A DNA stretch of 62,725 nt from contig BCIJ01000003.1 in NCBI GenBank assembly GCA_001599935.1, positions 1 through 62,725 on the forward strand, given 5' to 3'. Shown piece by piece: positions 43,846 through 54,602 of the stretch. The position numbers were made by a program, and so were the translations under genes. The stretch is from Holtermannia corniformis. Taxonomy: Eukaryota > Basidiomycota > Tremellomycetes > Holtermanniales. The notes beneath the pieces are model-generated. The model saw only the letters and a list, made by a program, of their open reading frames with translations. It searched no databases and was not told where the DNA came from. Numbering within the stretch: position 1 is the stretch's first letter; each line of letters begins with the position of its first letter.

Positions 43846-45771
43846 TTAGATGTTGCGCTTGCCATCTTCCCAAACCGTCTTGACGCGCGGAAAGCGGAGA
43901 CTGGTTGCGCCTTGCTCGCCTCCGCGCCCGACCGAGGTCGACTCTGAAAAGTACTCGAGTGTGATTTCCTTGCCGATCTACAACACACATCAGCGACTTG
44001 GAGATCTCATGGCTGTACTGACGATGAGAGACGGGTCGGCGGCGTAGCGAAGGCGTTGATCGACGTCAAAGCCGCTGCCAACCGAGACGCGTGTACCTGC
44101 CTCGCGTGAGCTCCTTCCAGATGTTACTAGACCCACCCTTGTGCTCGATCCAGACATTGCTGCACGCCAGCCGATCCTCGAACACGCCGTCGACCGCGAG
44201 TCGCATAGTGTTGCAGTCCAGGTCGATGACGGTGTATTCCGCCTCTTGCCATTGCTTGAACTTGCGAATGTTGGATCTGAGCGGTTGTTAGCGGATGCAA
44301 AGAAGTGGATCATCACTGACGTCCGCCTGCCCTCGTACGGAACATCCTTGCGGATGACGAGACCTTCCCAGCCCTCTTTGGCCGCGCGCTCAACCATGCC
44401 TTCCAGCTGCGGAATGTCCGTGACCTTGCACTGATCGAGCTTGCGTAGAACAGCTTCGTTGCCTGCCTTGTCCGCGGCCACGTTGAAGTACTTGACAAGG
44501 TTGAATCCGTCTTCAATCCGCTTGGCGAACGTCGACGAGCTCTCGCCATGAAAATCTCGGCTAGGGATGACGTCTAGCACGAAAAAGACGGGATGTGGGA
44601 TTGAGTACCCGCCTTTGCGCTTGATGAGCGAGACGGTGGACGCAAAGTCCTCTATCAGGTCGTCGTCCGTGTCGATTGTCGATACCGAGGTGGAGGGTGA
44701 TGCGAGGTGAACCTTTTCCTCTGGCCGTCGTTCGCGCATGACGCAGACTTCGCCATCGAGGACGAGGCGCTTGCCGTCACCATCGGGCGAGTCGAAAGCT
44801 GGGTTGTTCAGCCAGCTCGACTGCTCTAGAAAGGGCGGAAGAAATGTCGAGACCTCGTCCTCGAGCTTTGCAAGCGAGGTAAAGTCATTGCCGGCTCGGG
44901 ATAGCGGAGCGATGCTCGTGATCTCGACCTTGCCGTCGTCGACCGTCAGATCAATGACGGCTAGGCACCTCACGCCGTCGAGCTTGCGCGAGGCATACCA
45001 ATCGCCAGCGTTGCGGCCTGTAAAGAGCTTTGGGAACTCGTCGACAGTCACAGTCTTGCCGAGCGCGGCTGAGAACTTGTCGAGCTTGCGAGAGCTGCGC
45101 GGTGGTGTAGCGCCAGGGGTCTCTGCTGAGGCATTTTGGGTAGAAGGAGCAGCCTTTGGAGTCTCTGGGATGATCTCGGCATGCCATTGAACCATCTTGA
45201 GAGTGTTGCTGCCAAACCCAGCTGTCAAGTTGCGGTCGATCAGCTTGAGGAAGACTTCTCGCAGTTGCGGGTCGGAGACGATGCCGTGGTGGACTGCAAA
45301 GTCGATGATTGCAGTCTTTGCGGCGTTACCAGTGATGATGCGTGACGACAGAGCATCAAAGAGAGATGAGATGGTGTGGAAGGGGCTCGATACGGGTGGA
45401 TGGGATGTGCCGGTGGGGAGGATAGAGGCGACCGACTTGGCAGTGGTATGAAGCCGTAGCTTTGGATCGTACACGCTATGCGAGTTTCAGCCAAGGAACT
45501 GTCTGCTTCGCCGGCAACTCTACTGCTCGAGCAGACTCCTCAAGTGCGGGTATTCCCCAATGATGCTCGCTTTGACCAGTTTTGAATTTTCCGCACCTAC
45601 ACGCTGCGAGAGCTCTCTGATATCCCACAGCTGATCTTTGATGGCCTTGTCGGGGCCACTAGACTCTCCAGCGGTCGCAAAGCCAGCTTGATGCGAGTGA
45701 ATTGGCTTGGCCCGCATTGCCCAGATGACATGTCGGACAGTGCGCCCGAGGGGTAGCGAAGCACTCATCAT
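43846..45771 (-). CDS. ATP-dependent DNA ligase, probably mitochondrial
   Basis: About 580 aa in five or so exons. The N-terminus (MMSASLPLGRTVRHVIWAMRAKP) is basic and lacks acidic residues, suggesting mitochondrial import. Nucleotidyltransferase motifs: I with the adenylated Lys in ASRKLDGVRC, III-like VLDGEVCVM, IV in WEGLVIRK. The C-terminal OB fold has FDVDQRLRYAADPSLI, GKEITLEYFSES and SLRFPRVKTVWEDGKRN, the type seen in small bacterial and viral-like ligases as well as fungi. A first intron joins LLEH to VYDPKLRLHTT. It is not the main nuclear Cdc9-type ligase by size and layout. Substrate and role are inferred. Confidence 0.85.
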
Positions 45772-46005
45772 CAGCTAAATGAGTCTGTGGGCTGTGGACC
45801 TCGCCAACAAATCTTCAGAGCTCGAGATTGTCGTCGTCGACAACGCTGTCGCCGCTGCGAAGATGTTGATGGCCGAGTGTGGAGCCCCGCTCGGATGAAA
45901 CATCCAAGCAGTTGCGAGTCTTTTTGTTCGTCTCTATCGTCTTCTCGACGCGACTCAATCACTTGGGCTAGGCAAAGTGCATGTCGTGATGTCTATGGAT
46001 GCAGC

Positions 46006-49000
46006 CTACCACCTGCTCGCACCGCGCGAGCTGGGCGCTCCGCGGTCTCCACCGCCACCAGTCGCGCCGCCTCTCTTCGGCTTCCATACGTTCGAAGCTG
46101 GCTCCTCGGCAGGTGATTGCGCCTGAGCCGGCGCACTGGCAGGAGGTGCACCGCCAGCAGCACGAGCGGCCTCGCGTTCACGCCATGAAGGCTTGGCGCC
46201 GCCCGCGGCCGGGATGACGGGTGGTCCAGTGGCAGCAGGACGAGCAACAGCCGCAGGGCGGTATGCGCCACCAGATGGGGGTGGGGCCGCACCACCGCCA
46301 GCACGGCGCTCGGCACGACGGCGCTCAGCCTCTTCCTCGCGCTCACGCTGCTTGCGCGCGGCTTCTTCCGCCTCGGCGCGCTCACGGGCACGAGCAGCCT
46401 TGAGGTCGGCAGCTTGCTGAGCGGCGCGTTCATCGGCCTCGCGCTGGCGACGCTCAATCTCCTCGAGAGCGGCAGCCTCCTTGGCCTCTTCCTCGGCGCG
46501 AGCCGCTTCCTCTTCTGCGAAACGTCAGCTGGTTCCGTCGTATCGCTTGACTCGACGCACCTTCGAGGCGTCGCGCCTCTGCTTCTTCCTCTGCCCGCTG
46601 GCGCTCGCGCCTCTCGCGCTCTTCCTGGCGCCTAGCCACGACCGACTGCTTGAACTTGCGCTTCTCCTCTTCAATCTTCTTTGCGGCCTCCTTCCTCGCG
46701 CGCTCAAACTCTTCCCGGCGCTGACTCTCGACCTTTTCACGCGCGACCACGTAATCCGGCATCATCCGGCCCAAGCGCGTCTTGAGCTCGATCGCAGCCT
46801 TTTGCTGTGCGATCGCGGCTTCGCGAGCGGCGACGTTGGCCTCGTCGTGCGTTTTACGGTCTTGAGCCTTTTGGCGCTCATAGTCTGCTGCGAGCAATGG
46901 GCGCTCTTCCTTGCGGAACGCGCGCTCGAGGTGATCGACGCGCTTCGAGACGATGCGGAGACGCTCATTGAGCAGAGTCTTCTCCTTGGCCATCTGCTCG
47001 ACCTGAAGCTGGACGAGCTTGGACGTATCGAGCTCTTCAATGTTCTGCTCGAGTCAGCTCGTACGCCAGGCCCATCCACAACACTGACCGAGATGTCAAC
47101 CTTGAGCCCGCCCTTGGCCGCGAGCTGCTCTGCAAGCTTCTTGGCCTCTTCGCGCCTCGTCTGCTCCATCTGCTTCTGGAGGCGATCGAGCTCATTCTGC
47201 CTCGCCTGGTCCTTTTCACGCTTGGCCTGCTCCTCGGCCGCAGCCTTTGCGCGCTGCTCACGAGTGCTCGCCTCCTCCTTCTTGCGGCGCTCGTCGGCCT
47301 CTTCGATCAGTTCGCGACGGCGCGCGACAATCTGGCGGCGGGCTTGCACGGCCTTGCGCTCCTCCTCGGCCGCGGCGATCGCGTGCTCAAACGCCGCTTG
47401 GCGCTGAGATTGGGCCGACTCGACGAGGGACGGGTCGAGGTAGTGAACCGTGTTGTGGAGCGCAATCGCGAGATCGGCCAGACGAGTGCGCAAAACCTCG
47501 GATGCAGGCTTTTGCAAGACCGTGTTGGCGTCGGTCGTCGACTGCTGAGCAAACGCATCGTCCTGGAACGTAATGGCCTGGCTGACGTGGTCGACCGAGA
47601 CGACGAGCTCGCCGCGACGGCAAGCGGCCATGAGGAACTTTTCGAGAGCCTCCTTGTCAGTCGCCCAAGGTCCGGACGCAAACGGCTCAACGAGGGCCAA
47701 GACGTGGGCGAGCGAGATGGTGTCGTAGACCTGTGAGAGCTGTTGGAACAGGCGCGAGAGCACAACGTCACGCAACGCGCGGATGTACGGCGCGTACTCT
47801 ACATCGTTGGCCAAGGCCGAGACGAGCGGTGCGAGCCGGGCACACGCGCGAAGAGGCTGAAAGTCGAGCTCGAGGATGGTGTAGAGCTCGCGGAGCTGTT
47901 CGGGCACACGCTTGAGAATGTTCTTGTTGGCCATGTCCTTGAGCAGACCTTGGCGCGTGGGCATCTTGGGCAGGTTGAGGAGCGCGACGAGGCGCTGTCC
48001 GTTGCGGCCTTCGACGGTTTCGCCCTCGCCGAGGGGCACGGCGAGCGCACTGAGCAAGACACAGCCGGGTGCCTTGTCCGACACCTTGGCGTTGGCGTTG
48101 CGCTCCTTTTCGCGCTCGGCATACTGCAGGTAGCGACCCCACGCTGCGGCGTGAAAGACGGCCGTCTGACCGGTGCCGCCTTCGGCCTTGAAGATCTTTG
48201 TCAACTTTTCATAGTAGTTTGCCATCATGGCGGGCTTTGCCATCTTCTTGCCTGCGATCATGGCGCCGCCGACGAGACCGTGCACGTCCTCGACCGAGCG
48301 GAAGGCTTCCTGCCAGAGCTCGAGCTCGACGGCCGTCTCGAGCTGGAGGAAGCGCGTCTCGAGGTGGCGCGCGAGCGTGTCAGCATCGGACAGGTTGATC
48401 GAGTGCTGCTGGTGACCATACTTTGTCGCGTTGGCGAGGTCCTTGCGCAGGCGCTGGTCGCACAGCCGGCGGAAATCGGCCTTGCGCTTGTGAACCTTGC
48501 AAAAGTTGAACGCTTGATGGGCGATTTGCTACGAACGCGGGCGTCAGCGAGCGGTATGCGCATTGAGCTATGAAACCGACCTGGTAGATGACCTCGAGGC
48601 GGTCGTTGCCCTTGGCAATGTCGAGCGAGATGTCGTACGCGTCCCAGCAAAAGCGCTGAGCGGGGACGACGATCCTGCGCTCGATCCTGTCACGCTCGCC
48701 TGCAGCGCCGCCCTGACCGTCCTGCGGGGGCAACAAGGAATCCAGCAGCATGCTCGAAGGCTGCAACGGGAGGTCGAGCTCGTCCTCTCCATCCTCCTCT
48801 TGGCGCTCGCCAGCGGCGGCACCGAGCTTTGCAATCTCGTCCGCGGCCTCCTTTTCAGCTGCGGCAAGACGGCTTTCGGCGCGCGCGATAAAGTGCTTGA
48901 GCACGAGCTCGATCGACGGGATGGAGACGCCCTGAGCGGCATTCTTGTACTGGACGAGGCCGGACCGGGCGTGCGACTTTTTCTGAAGCTCGACGCAGAG

Positions 49001-49300
49001 GTCGATGAACTTGAGCAGGATCGGTTCAAGCACTTGGATCGGCGTCTGCTTGAAGCGTTTCCTACGCCGGTGTGAGCTGCCGACGTGGTAGTGGGTGAGC
49101 AACTGACGATTGGAAGACTTCGCTCAGGTTGTCAAAGGCCTGCTGTTGCGACTGAGGTGTACCGAGTGCCAAGAGCTCCTCGGAGCGCTGCACGGCCATG
49201 TCAGTATGCGACGAACAATGCAGAGCACTCCTTTGACAGCGTCTGGCACCGGACCACGCACCTTGAGCACGTTTTCAGGCTTGACGTAGATTGGAGGCAT
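46006..49300 (-). CDS. TIF32: Translation initiation factor eIF3 subunit a
   Basis: About 1,030 aa in five or so exons. It begins MPPIYVKPENVLK then RSEELLALGTPQSQQQA, the conserved eIF3a N-terminus. An alpha-solenoid and PCI domain follow (YDISLDIAKGNDRLEVIYQ, AAWGRYLQYAEREKERN, FLMAACRRGELVVSVDHVSQAITF). A very long charged helix rich in Glu, Arg and Ala occupies the C-terminal third (EREERRKKEE-like tracts), ending in a Gly/Pro/Ala tail SNVWKPKRGG with a TAG at 46006-46008. eIF3a is the scaffold of eIF3 on the 40S ribosome. Length is close to fungal relatives. Confidence 0.93.
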
Positions 49301-49586
49301 GGCTGCGATCTCCCTTTTCTGCGCTTGACCTGGACCGGGTTGCTATGGCCGCGAGTGAGGAAGAACGAGTTGAAGATTGTCGACAAGGTGGTTTTGTACG
49401 GTGCGACGGGCGAGTGACTTTGCGATCGGCGTTATCTTGGGTGGGGGTTTAAACTGAAACGCCGAGAGTGGGGGTTAGCGCCACCCAGCCAACCCGTCAC
49501 TCCAGCAGTCGACGACAACGACGACGACGACGACGGCAGCATCAACGTAGAGCAGGGTTGGTGCAGCGAGGTAGACAGCGTACACA

Positions 49587-51745
49587 ATGGCATCCCTACA
49601 GCACTTGTAAGCATCCCACGTCACCTAGCCCGGTCACACGCACCACGCCCAACCAGCGCACTGACCACCCACCTCGCAGCGGCAAGGGCGGTACGCACGC
49701 TCCCAACAGCGCACAGACAGTGTGGGTACTAATGCTGGTGATGTAGCCCTGCGCGTCGCCAAAAACTATACAAAGGGCTACTCGGACACCCAGGTCGGTC
49801 GGCGCACAGCTATCCGCAGCCGAGTATGCTGACCGAGCCCGCGCATAGACCAAAGTCCGTGATGCGACGTCGAACGACCCGTGGGGGCCATCGGGCACGC
49901 AGATGAACGAGATTGCTCAGATGACGTACAGCCAGTGAGTCGGGGTTGAGACCGGCAGCGGAATGCGCCTCGAGGACGCGCGCGGCCCTGTTGCAACTAA
50001 ACGAATGGGACCGTGATTCGACCTTGAGCGCTACGCAGACTCGGAACCAAGCTGATGCCCTGCCCGCAGAAACGAATTCGTCGAAATCATGGAAATGCTC
50101 GACAAGCGGCTCAACGACAAGGGCAAAAACTGGCGCCACGTCTTCAAAGCGCTCACCCTACTCGACTATTGTCTGCACGCCGGGTCTGAGAACGTTGTCA
50201 TCTACTTTAAAGATAACGTCTACATCATCAAGTAGGTGGCCGGCCGTCTGGGTAGCGCCGTCACAGGTGGGCTGATCTGCCAGGACGCTGAAAGAGTTTG
50301 TGTACGTCGACGAAGAGGGCAAGGATGTGGGCGCCAACGTGAGGCAAAAGTGGGTTGTCGAGCAGCGTAATGGGCGGGCTGACGTGCGCAGGGCCAAGGA
50401 TATCACAAACCTGCTGCAGGACGAGGCGAGGCTAAGGGAAGAGCGGCGGTCGTGAGTGTCCAGTCGCCCACCTTGACGACGCTGACGAGCACGTTAGTCG
50501 CGGCGCCATGCGCGACCGAATGCTCGGTAATATTGCCGATTCCGGCCTGCAGGGTGAAGACGACGATTTCGGCGGCCCCGGTCCTCGATCCCCACCGCCC
50601 GCGAGGCGACCAACGCGTAACCGAGACGAGGACGACGATCTCCGACGTGCGATCGAAGAGTCCAAGCGCATGTCACGGGATGAAGAGAGCCGTCGTGGTG
50701 CGCAGACTAAAGAGGAGGAGGAGCTCCAGCGCGCCATCCGGCTCAGTGAAGAGGAGGAGGCCAAGCGGAAACGCGAATTGGAGGAGAGCAACGCCAAGGC
50801 GCTGTTCGATGATAATCTGCAATTGTAGGTCGAGCTCGGGCACAGGTTTGGGCAGCAACGAGGCTGATGCTGGACATGTAGGAACGGCCAGAACGCGTAT
50901 ACGCAGCAACCGGATCTGTTTGCGCAGCAGACTCAGCAGGTGCCGATGCAGCCCACTGGCGGCTGGCCACTTGTGGATGCCGGTTGGGGCCAGCAACAGC
51001 TCCAGCCGCAATATACCAGCTTCAACGTGGGTTCTGTCAACACCGCGTTGCTATGATCAAATAACACACCTCAGCCGTTCCACCAGCAGATGCTTCAGCA
51101 ACAGCAGCAGCAGCAACAGCAGGAAGAGTACATGCGCCAACAGATGATGCTCCAGCAACAACAGCAGCAGCAACAAGAGTGGATGCAGGCAAGTCACGTC
51201 GGCGCCGATTTCGGCCTCGCTCACTCTTTACAGCAACAGGCTCTCCTGCAACAGCAGCAGCTCATGCAGCAGCAGCAGTTGCAAGCTCAACAAACAGGCT
51301 ACGGCTCCAACAACCCGTTCGGCCCACAGCCCGTCCGCCAGCAATCTCCGCAACCACCCCTGCCATCCTCATCGTTCCTGCCAACCCCACAGATCTCGCA
51401 GGCTCAGCTCACACCTCAGCCGCAACCGAGCCCGCTGCCGCAACAGCAGCAGCCGAAGCCACCAAAGGACGACGGCGCGAACTCGAAGCTCGCACAGCTG
51501 CTTGCAAACGGGCGAGACGATGGGATGGATACGTTTGGCAATGTAGGCAACCTCCGTGAGTACTTTCTCCCAGCGGATACGAGTGGTTGGAATCTGACAC
51601 GGATTTCTTAGGTTTCCCGACGGGTGCCCCGTTTCATGCGTCAAACAGGCTCGCGGCGCAGCAGACTGGGTTTGCGGGTAACAACCCGTTCGGCCAGCAG
51701 CAGCAGCAGAAGCCGGGGGGCGATCAACCGTTCTTCTCGCTGTGA
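49587..51745 (+). CDS. ENT1: Epsin (Ent1/Ent2-like endocytic adaptor)
   Basis: Starts MASLQHL and has about ten exons, several only 40-100 nt. The ENTH domain covers the first 150 residues (ALRVAKNYTKGYSD, KVRDATSNDPWGPSGTQMNEIAQ, WRHVFKALTLLDYCLHAGSE, IITLKEF-type junctions). Two ubiquitin-interacting motifs follow (DDLRRAIEESKRMS, EELQRAIRLSEEEEA). The rest is Gln-rich, with CAG/CAA runs near 51090-51180 and 51230-51290, and at least two NPF motifs (NNPFGPQ, NNPFGQQ) for EH-domain partners. It ends DQPFFSL. Epsins bend membrane and recruit ubiquitinated cargo to clathrin pits. Divergent from eIF3a across 286 bp. Confidence 0.92.
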
Positions 51746-51960
51746 GTTGACGCGGTGTGAGCGGATGGATGGACGGACCGGTGTTGTACGAGTGGGATAA
51801 TGCAATGCACGAGCTTACATCACTTGACGCGGCCTATGCCACTACCTGCGCTTTGGCGGTCATCGTCTTGGCGTCTGCAGCATTTTTCGGACACCAGTGA
51901 CTTGTAGCGGGATCCCACATAGGATCACTGAGCAAGCCGTACACCCAAAGATGCATTCAG

Positions 51961-52350
51961 CTAGCTCGGTGACACAAAAAGGTCTTTACCGAGCATGAGG
52001 GCAATGAGGTCTACCTCCGCAAGACGTTGCTCGGAGTCGCTGAGATCAGTCTTGTTCGTGATAAGCAGCTGGCGAGCATTATTGACGACTTGCAGCTGGG
52101 TATCGTTTAGAGTCTGCTCGCTGTTCTCTTGGGCGTTCAGGTCACGAACTGCGTCCGCCAACAACCCGGTATTACGCTTCCAGTTGGCATACCGCGTGTG
52201 CAGCTCGGCCAGGTCACGGTCGGCACTCTCAGATTGCGACTGGTACGTGTTCAAAAGCTCCTTGAACCAGTCGCGCGTGTTAATTACGATGCCGTGGTAC
52301 GTTGGCAGCCAAGAGACTATGCTCTTGGTGTCGGTGGGATTGTGTGGCAT
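51961..52350 (-). CDS. Small soluble helical orphan protein (family A, copy 4)
   Basis: Predicted 129-aa intronless protein starting MPHNPTDTKSIVSWLP. Long helices with heptad-like spacing (RDWFKELLNTYQSQSESADR, LAELHTRYANWKRNTGLLAD, TDLSDSEQRLAEVD), acidic, no signal peptide or membrane segment. Shares size, composition and W/A/L spacing with the genes at 2.2-3.6 kb and with its two neighbours, but sequence identity is low. Function unknown. Confidence 0.5.
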   Translation of the reverse strand: MPHNPTDTKSIVSWLPTYHGIVINTRDWFKELLNTYQSQSESADRDLAELHTRYANWKRNTGLLADAVRDLNAQENSEQTLNDTQLQVVNNARQLLITNKTDLSDSEQRLAEVDLIALMLGKDLFVSPS

Positions 52351-52752
52351 GACGATAGTCTCTGATGTTTAGTGGAGGACTGGGTGATAAGACACTCGGA
52401 CAAGACTAAAGTCGCGCTCATCGGAAGGCGCAAGGTGTGTGGGCTCAAAGGAGCGCGAGAGTAGGGTCTGTGACGACACGCGCAGGTGGACTTCTGAACG
52501 TCTTCGTCGAGAATTGGGTAACGGCCACGCTCAATCCTGTGTATGTAAACGCCAAAACAACGCCCCGACACCATCCAATGCTTTCTCCCAAGCGCCGAGG
52601 GTTTCCCGATCCGAAGCGTACAAGACAGGTTACACGGAAATGTTTCCTGCACGATGTACTAGACGTCGTTGGCGGAGAGGCATCGAGAGCTACCTACCGG
52701 AACCCTGGACCGTCCGGTGATCATTCGGCTTTCCGGAGACAATACATTCGCA

Positions 52753-53097
52753 CTAACCACGAGTCACCTTGGCTTGCCAGCTTGCGTACTCTACAGAACT
52801 CTTGATAAGCCAGTCGCGAGCAGCTTGAACGATCCTCAACAGTCCAGGCCGTTGCTCTCGCTTGACCTTCCACATTTCATCGTCGTTCGCTTCGTGCTCG
52901 CTAAAGCTGTCGATCTGGTCCTTCAAGCGGTCTCGGTATTTCTTCAACTTGTCGAGCGCAGACTTGGCGTCTGTCACAGAGTACACGCCCGCATCAAAGT
53001 GCTGCATAAAGTACGTCAGCGCTTCGTGCCCGAGCTGCGCCGTCTCGTACGTGTCCTTGATCGCGCACGCCTTGTGGTAATAATCGTTGGTCGCCAT
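52753..53097 (-). CDS. Small soluble helical orphan protein (family A, copy 5)
   Basis: Predicted 114-aa protein starting MATNDYYHKACAIKDTYETA, highly charged, helical (SALDKLKKYRDRLKDQIDSF; LLRIVQAARDWLIKSSVEYA). No signal peptide. Same strand as copies 4 and 6, separated by 402 bp (52351-52752) and 284 bp. I recognise no domain; the grouping rests on size, composition and position. Confidence 0.5.
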   Translation of the reverse strand: MATNDYYHKACAIKDTYETAQLGHEALTYFMQHFDAGVYSVTDAKSALDKLKKYRDRLKDQIDSFSEHEANDDEMWKVKREQRPGLLRIVQAARDWLIKSSVEYASWQAKVTRG

Positions 53098-53381
53098 CTT
53101 GGGTGTGTGTGTGTCTGCCTCGGACAGACGAGGCTGTCGATTCGCCTTCTTGCTTGATGAAGGGAGATAGAAAGTCAGATCTCTTTAGCGGACACTCCTT
53201 AGGAGGCTATCCTTTTTGTACGAGGCAGGCTAGTTGGTCAGCTAGCAGTACGGTGATACAGAGGTCGGGCGCTCTGATGTAGAGCTACACTGTGGTTCAT
53301 CCCACATGTATGTTCCGCAGAGATGACGGCGAACCGCGCACGAGGCATGCCAAACCGATGGGCTAGGCGACTCGCCTAGCT

Positions 53382-53729
53382 CTATGCTTGCGGCAGGGCA
53401 TCCAGACATGTATTAGCGTCCAGATAGGCGACCGCTTCCGCGTTCGAATAGTCTCGTGCAGCAGCCCACTGCGTCTTAGCAGTGCACCAACGTACTTGAT
53501 CACCATCGAAGCCTTGCGGCACATCGTCCGAATCCCACAGTGCACTGTCCGACAACACGTTGGCTAAATGGTTGGTAGCACGGTCCCATTCAGCCAGTGC
53601 GTGTTTCAGCTCTATGCTGGCATGGCCACTTGCTGACATGGTCGAGGTGAAGGTCGAGTGAGCCTTCTCGACTGTACCGCGTGCTTTACCGAGGCGATCG
53701 AGGATTCGCTGGTGACTGGCAATGGCCAT
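53382..53729 (-). CDS. Small soluble helical orphan protein (family A, copy 6)
   Basis: Predicted 115-aa protein starting MAIASHQRILDRLGKARG. The central segment HALAEWDRATNHLANVLSD matches DAYSAWYWSAETLCNVLGD of the gene at 2186 in the spacing of A, W, A, L, NVL and D. This is the best link between the left and right clusters. The frame is open up to 53831, but the internal ATG at 53729 gives a start like its neighbours. Two cysteines late in the protein. Function unknown. Confidence 0.5.
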   Translation of the reverse strand: MAIASHQRILDRLGKARGTVEKAHSTFTSTMSASGHASIELKHALAEWDRATNHLANVLSDSALWDSDDVPQGFDGDQVRWCTAKTQWAAARDYSNAEAVAYLDANTCLDALPQA

Positions 53730-53885
53730 GCTGCTACCAGAGTAAGCACAGCCTGAATGTTGCTCCACTACTGAAGCGATGCGCCCTGCCAGAAGGCGCT
53801 TGGGGTTGTCCCTGTCATTACCCAGCTGCAAGGAAGGCGGCGTGCAAACATCTGAGATTCAATGCTTTCAATCAAATTACCAAGC

Positions 53886-54512
53886 CTAAGCAAGCGTCTG
53901 CAATGCCAAGCTGTCGACAATCTCCCACTCCTCTGTCCGCCCCATTGCCCGCACGATTGCGACTCTGGCAATCTCGATGGTTGATTGCGTCACAGCTTGC
54001 ACAGCTTTGCTCTTGACGTCCTCCCGCTGTCCCTCGTCGACGTCGCCATAGAACAGTGACAAGTGCGGAAAATACTCTCGCTTGCTGTACCCGCCCGGCA
54101 AGTCCTCCTCGAATGCGTTGACCAGTGTAGAGCGCAGGTGCGATAGCGCTTCCGCAGGTTGCACGGGCATATAGACGCTCTGAAAGAATGATCGCCCTGC
54201 CTCGGCCGGGTGCAGCTTCAAGCTCCACGGTTGGGACTGCGAGACCGCGCCGGAAGCCTGCCATGCTCCGATCGCGTCATAGGTCTTGCCAGCAATGGCT
54301 GATGCTGGTAGAGTGAGAGGAAGGTTCGACAGGAGTGTAATGTGGGGCGGAAACGATGGGCCGGGTAGCGAATTGATGACCGACTGCAGAGGGGCTGCAT
54401 CCGCCGGTGTTGGGATCAGCCAGAGCGTATACTCTGCCTTGTCAGCAACGCATCATCGCTCTTGCGACGTACGGTCCAGCGTGTTGGCAGTCCTTGGAGT
54501 GATCGCCGCCAT
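53886..54512 (-). CDS. CPD1: 2',3'-cyclic-nucleotide phosphodiesterase of the 2H family (Cpd1-like)
   Basis: Two exons, about 195 aa. The start MAAITPRTANTLD joins QYTLWLIPTPAD over a 39-nt intron (GTACGT donor, TGACAAGGCAG end). The two catalytic H-x-T/S motifs are PPHITLLS and PHLSLFYG, spaced as in 2H phosphoesterases. Yeast Cpd1 and plant CPDase open ADP-ribose 1'',2''-cyclic phosphate from tRNA splicing. The length fits. It is tandem with the GST-like gene, whose stop lies 90 bp upstream of this start. Confidence 0.87.
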
Positions 54513-54602
54513 GTTTCAAGTCGGATGATCGCCGTCGCCATCGCGAGCTCGTCACTCAACAGTCCGTGCATATTCACAATGGCATACCGTTACGTAACTC
54601 TT

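Noticed and set aside
45472..45474. GTG start for the DNA ligase
   Set aside because: The codon lies right after an intron acceptor; the real start is the ATG at 45769-45771, giving a basic leader.
45993..46457. Separate 154-aa minus-strand protein
   Set aside because: It is the wrong frame of the eIF3a C-terminal tail; the correct frame ends SNVWKPKRGG and TAG at 46006.
51090..51290. CAG/CAA run as a stand-alone repeat element
   Set aside because: It codes for the poly-Gln stretches of epsin and is normal for that protein.
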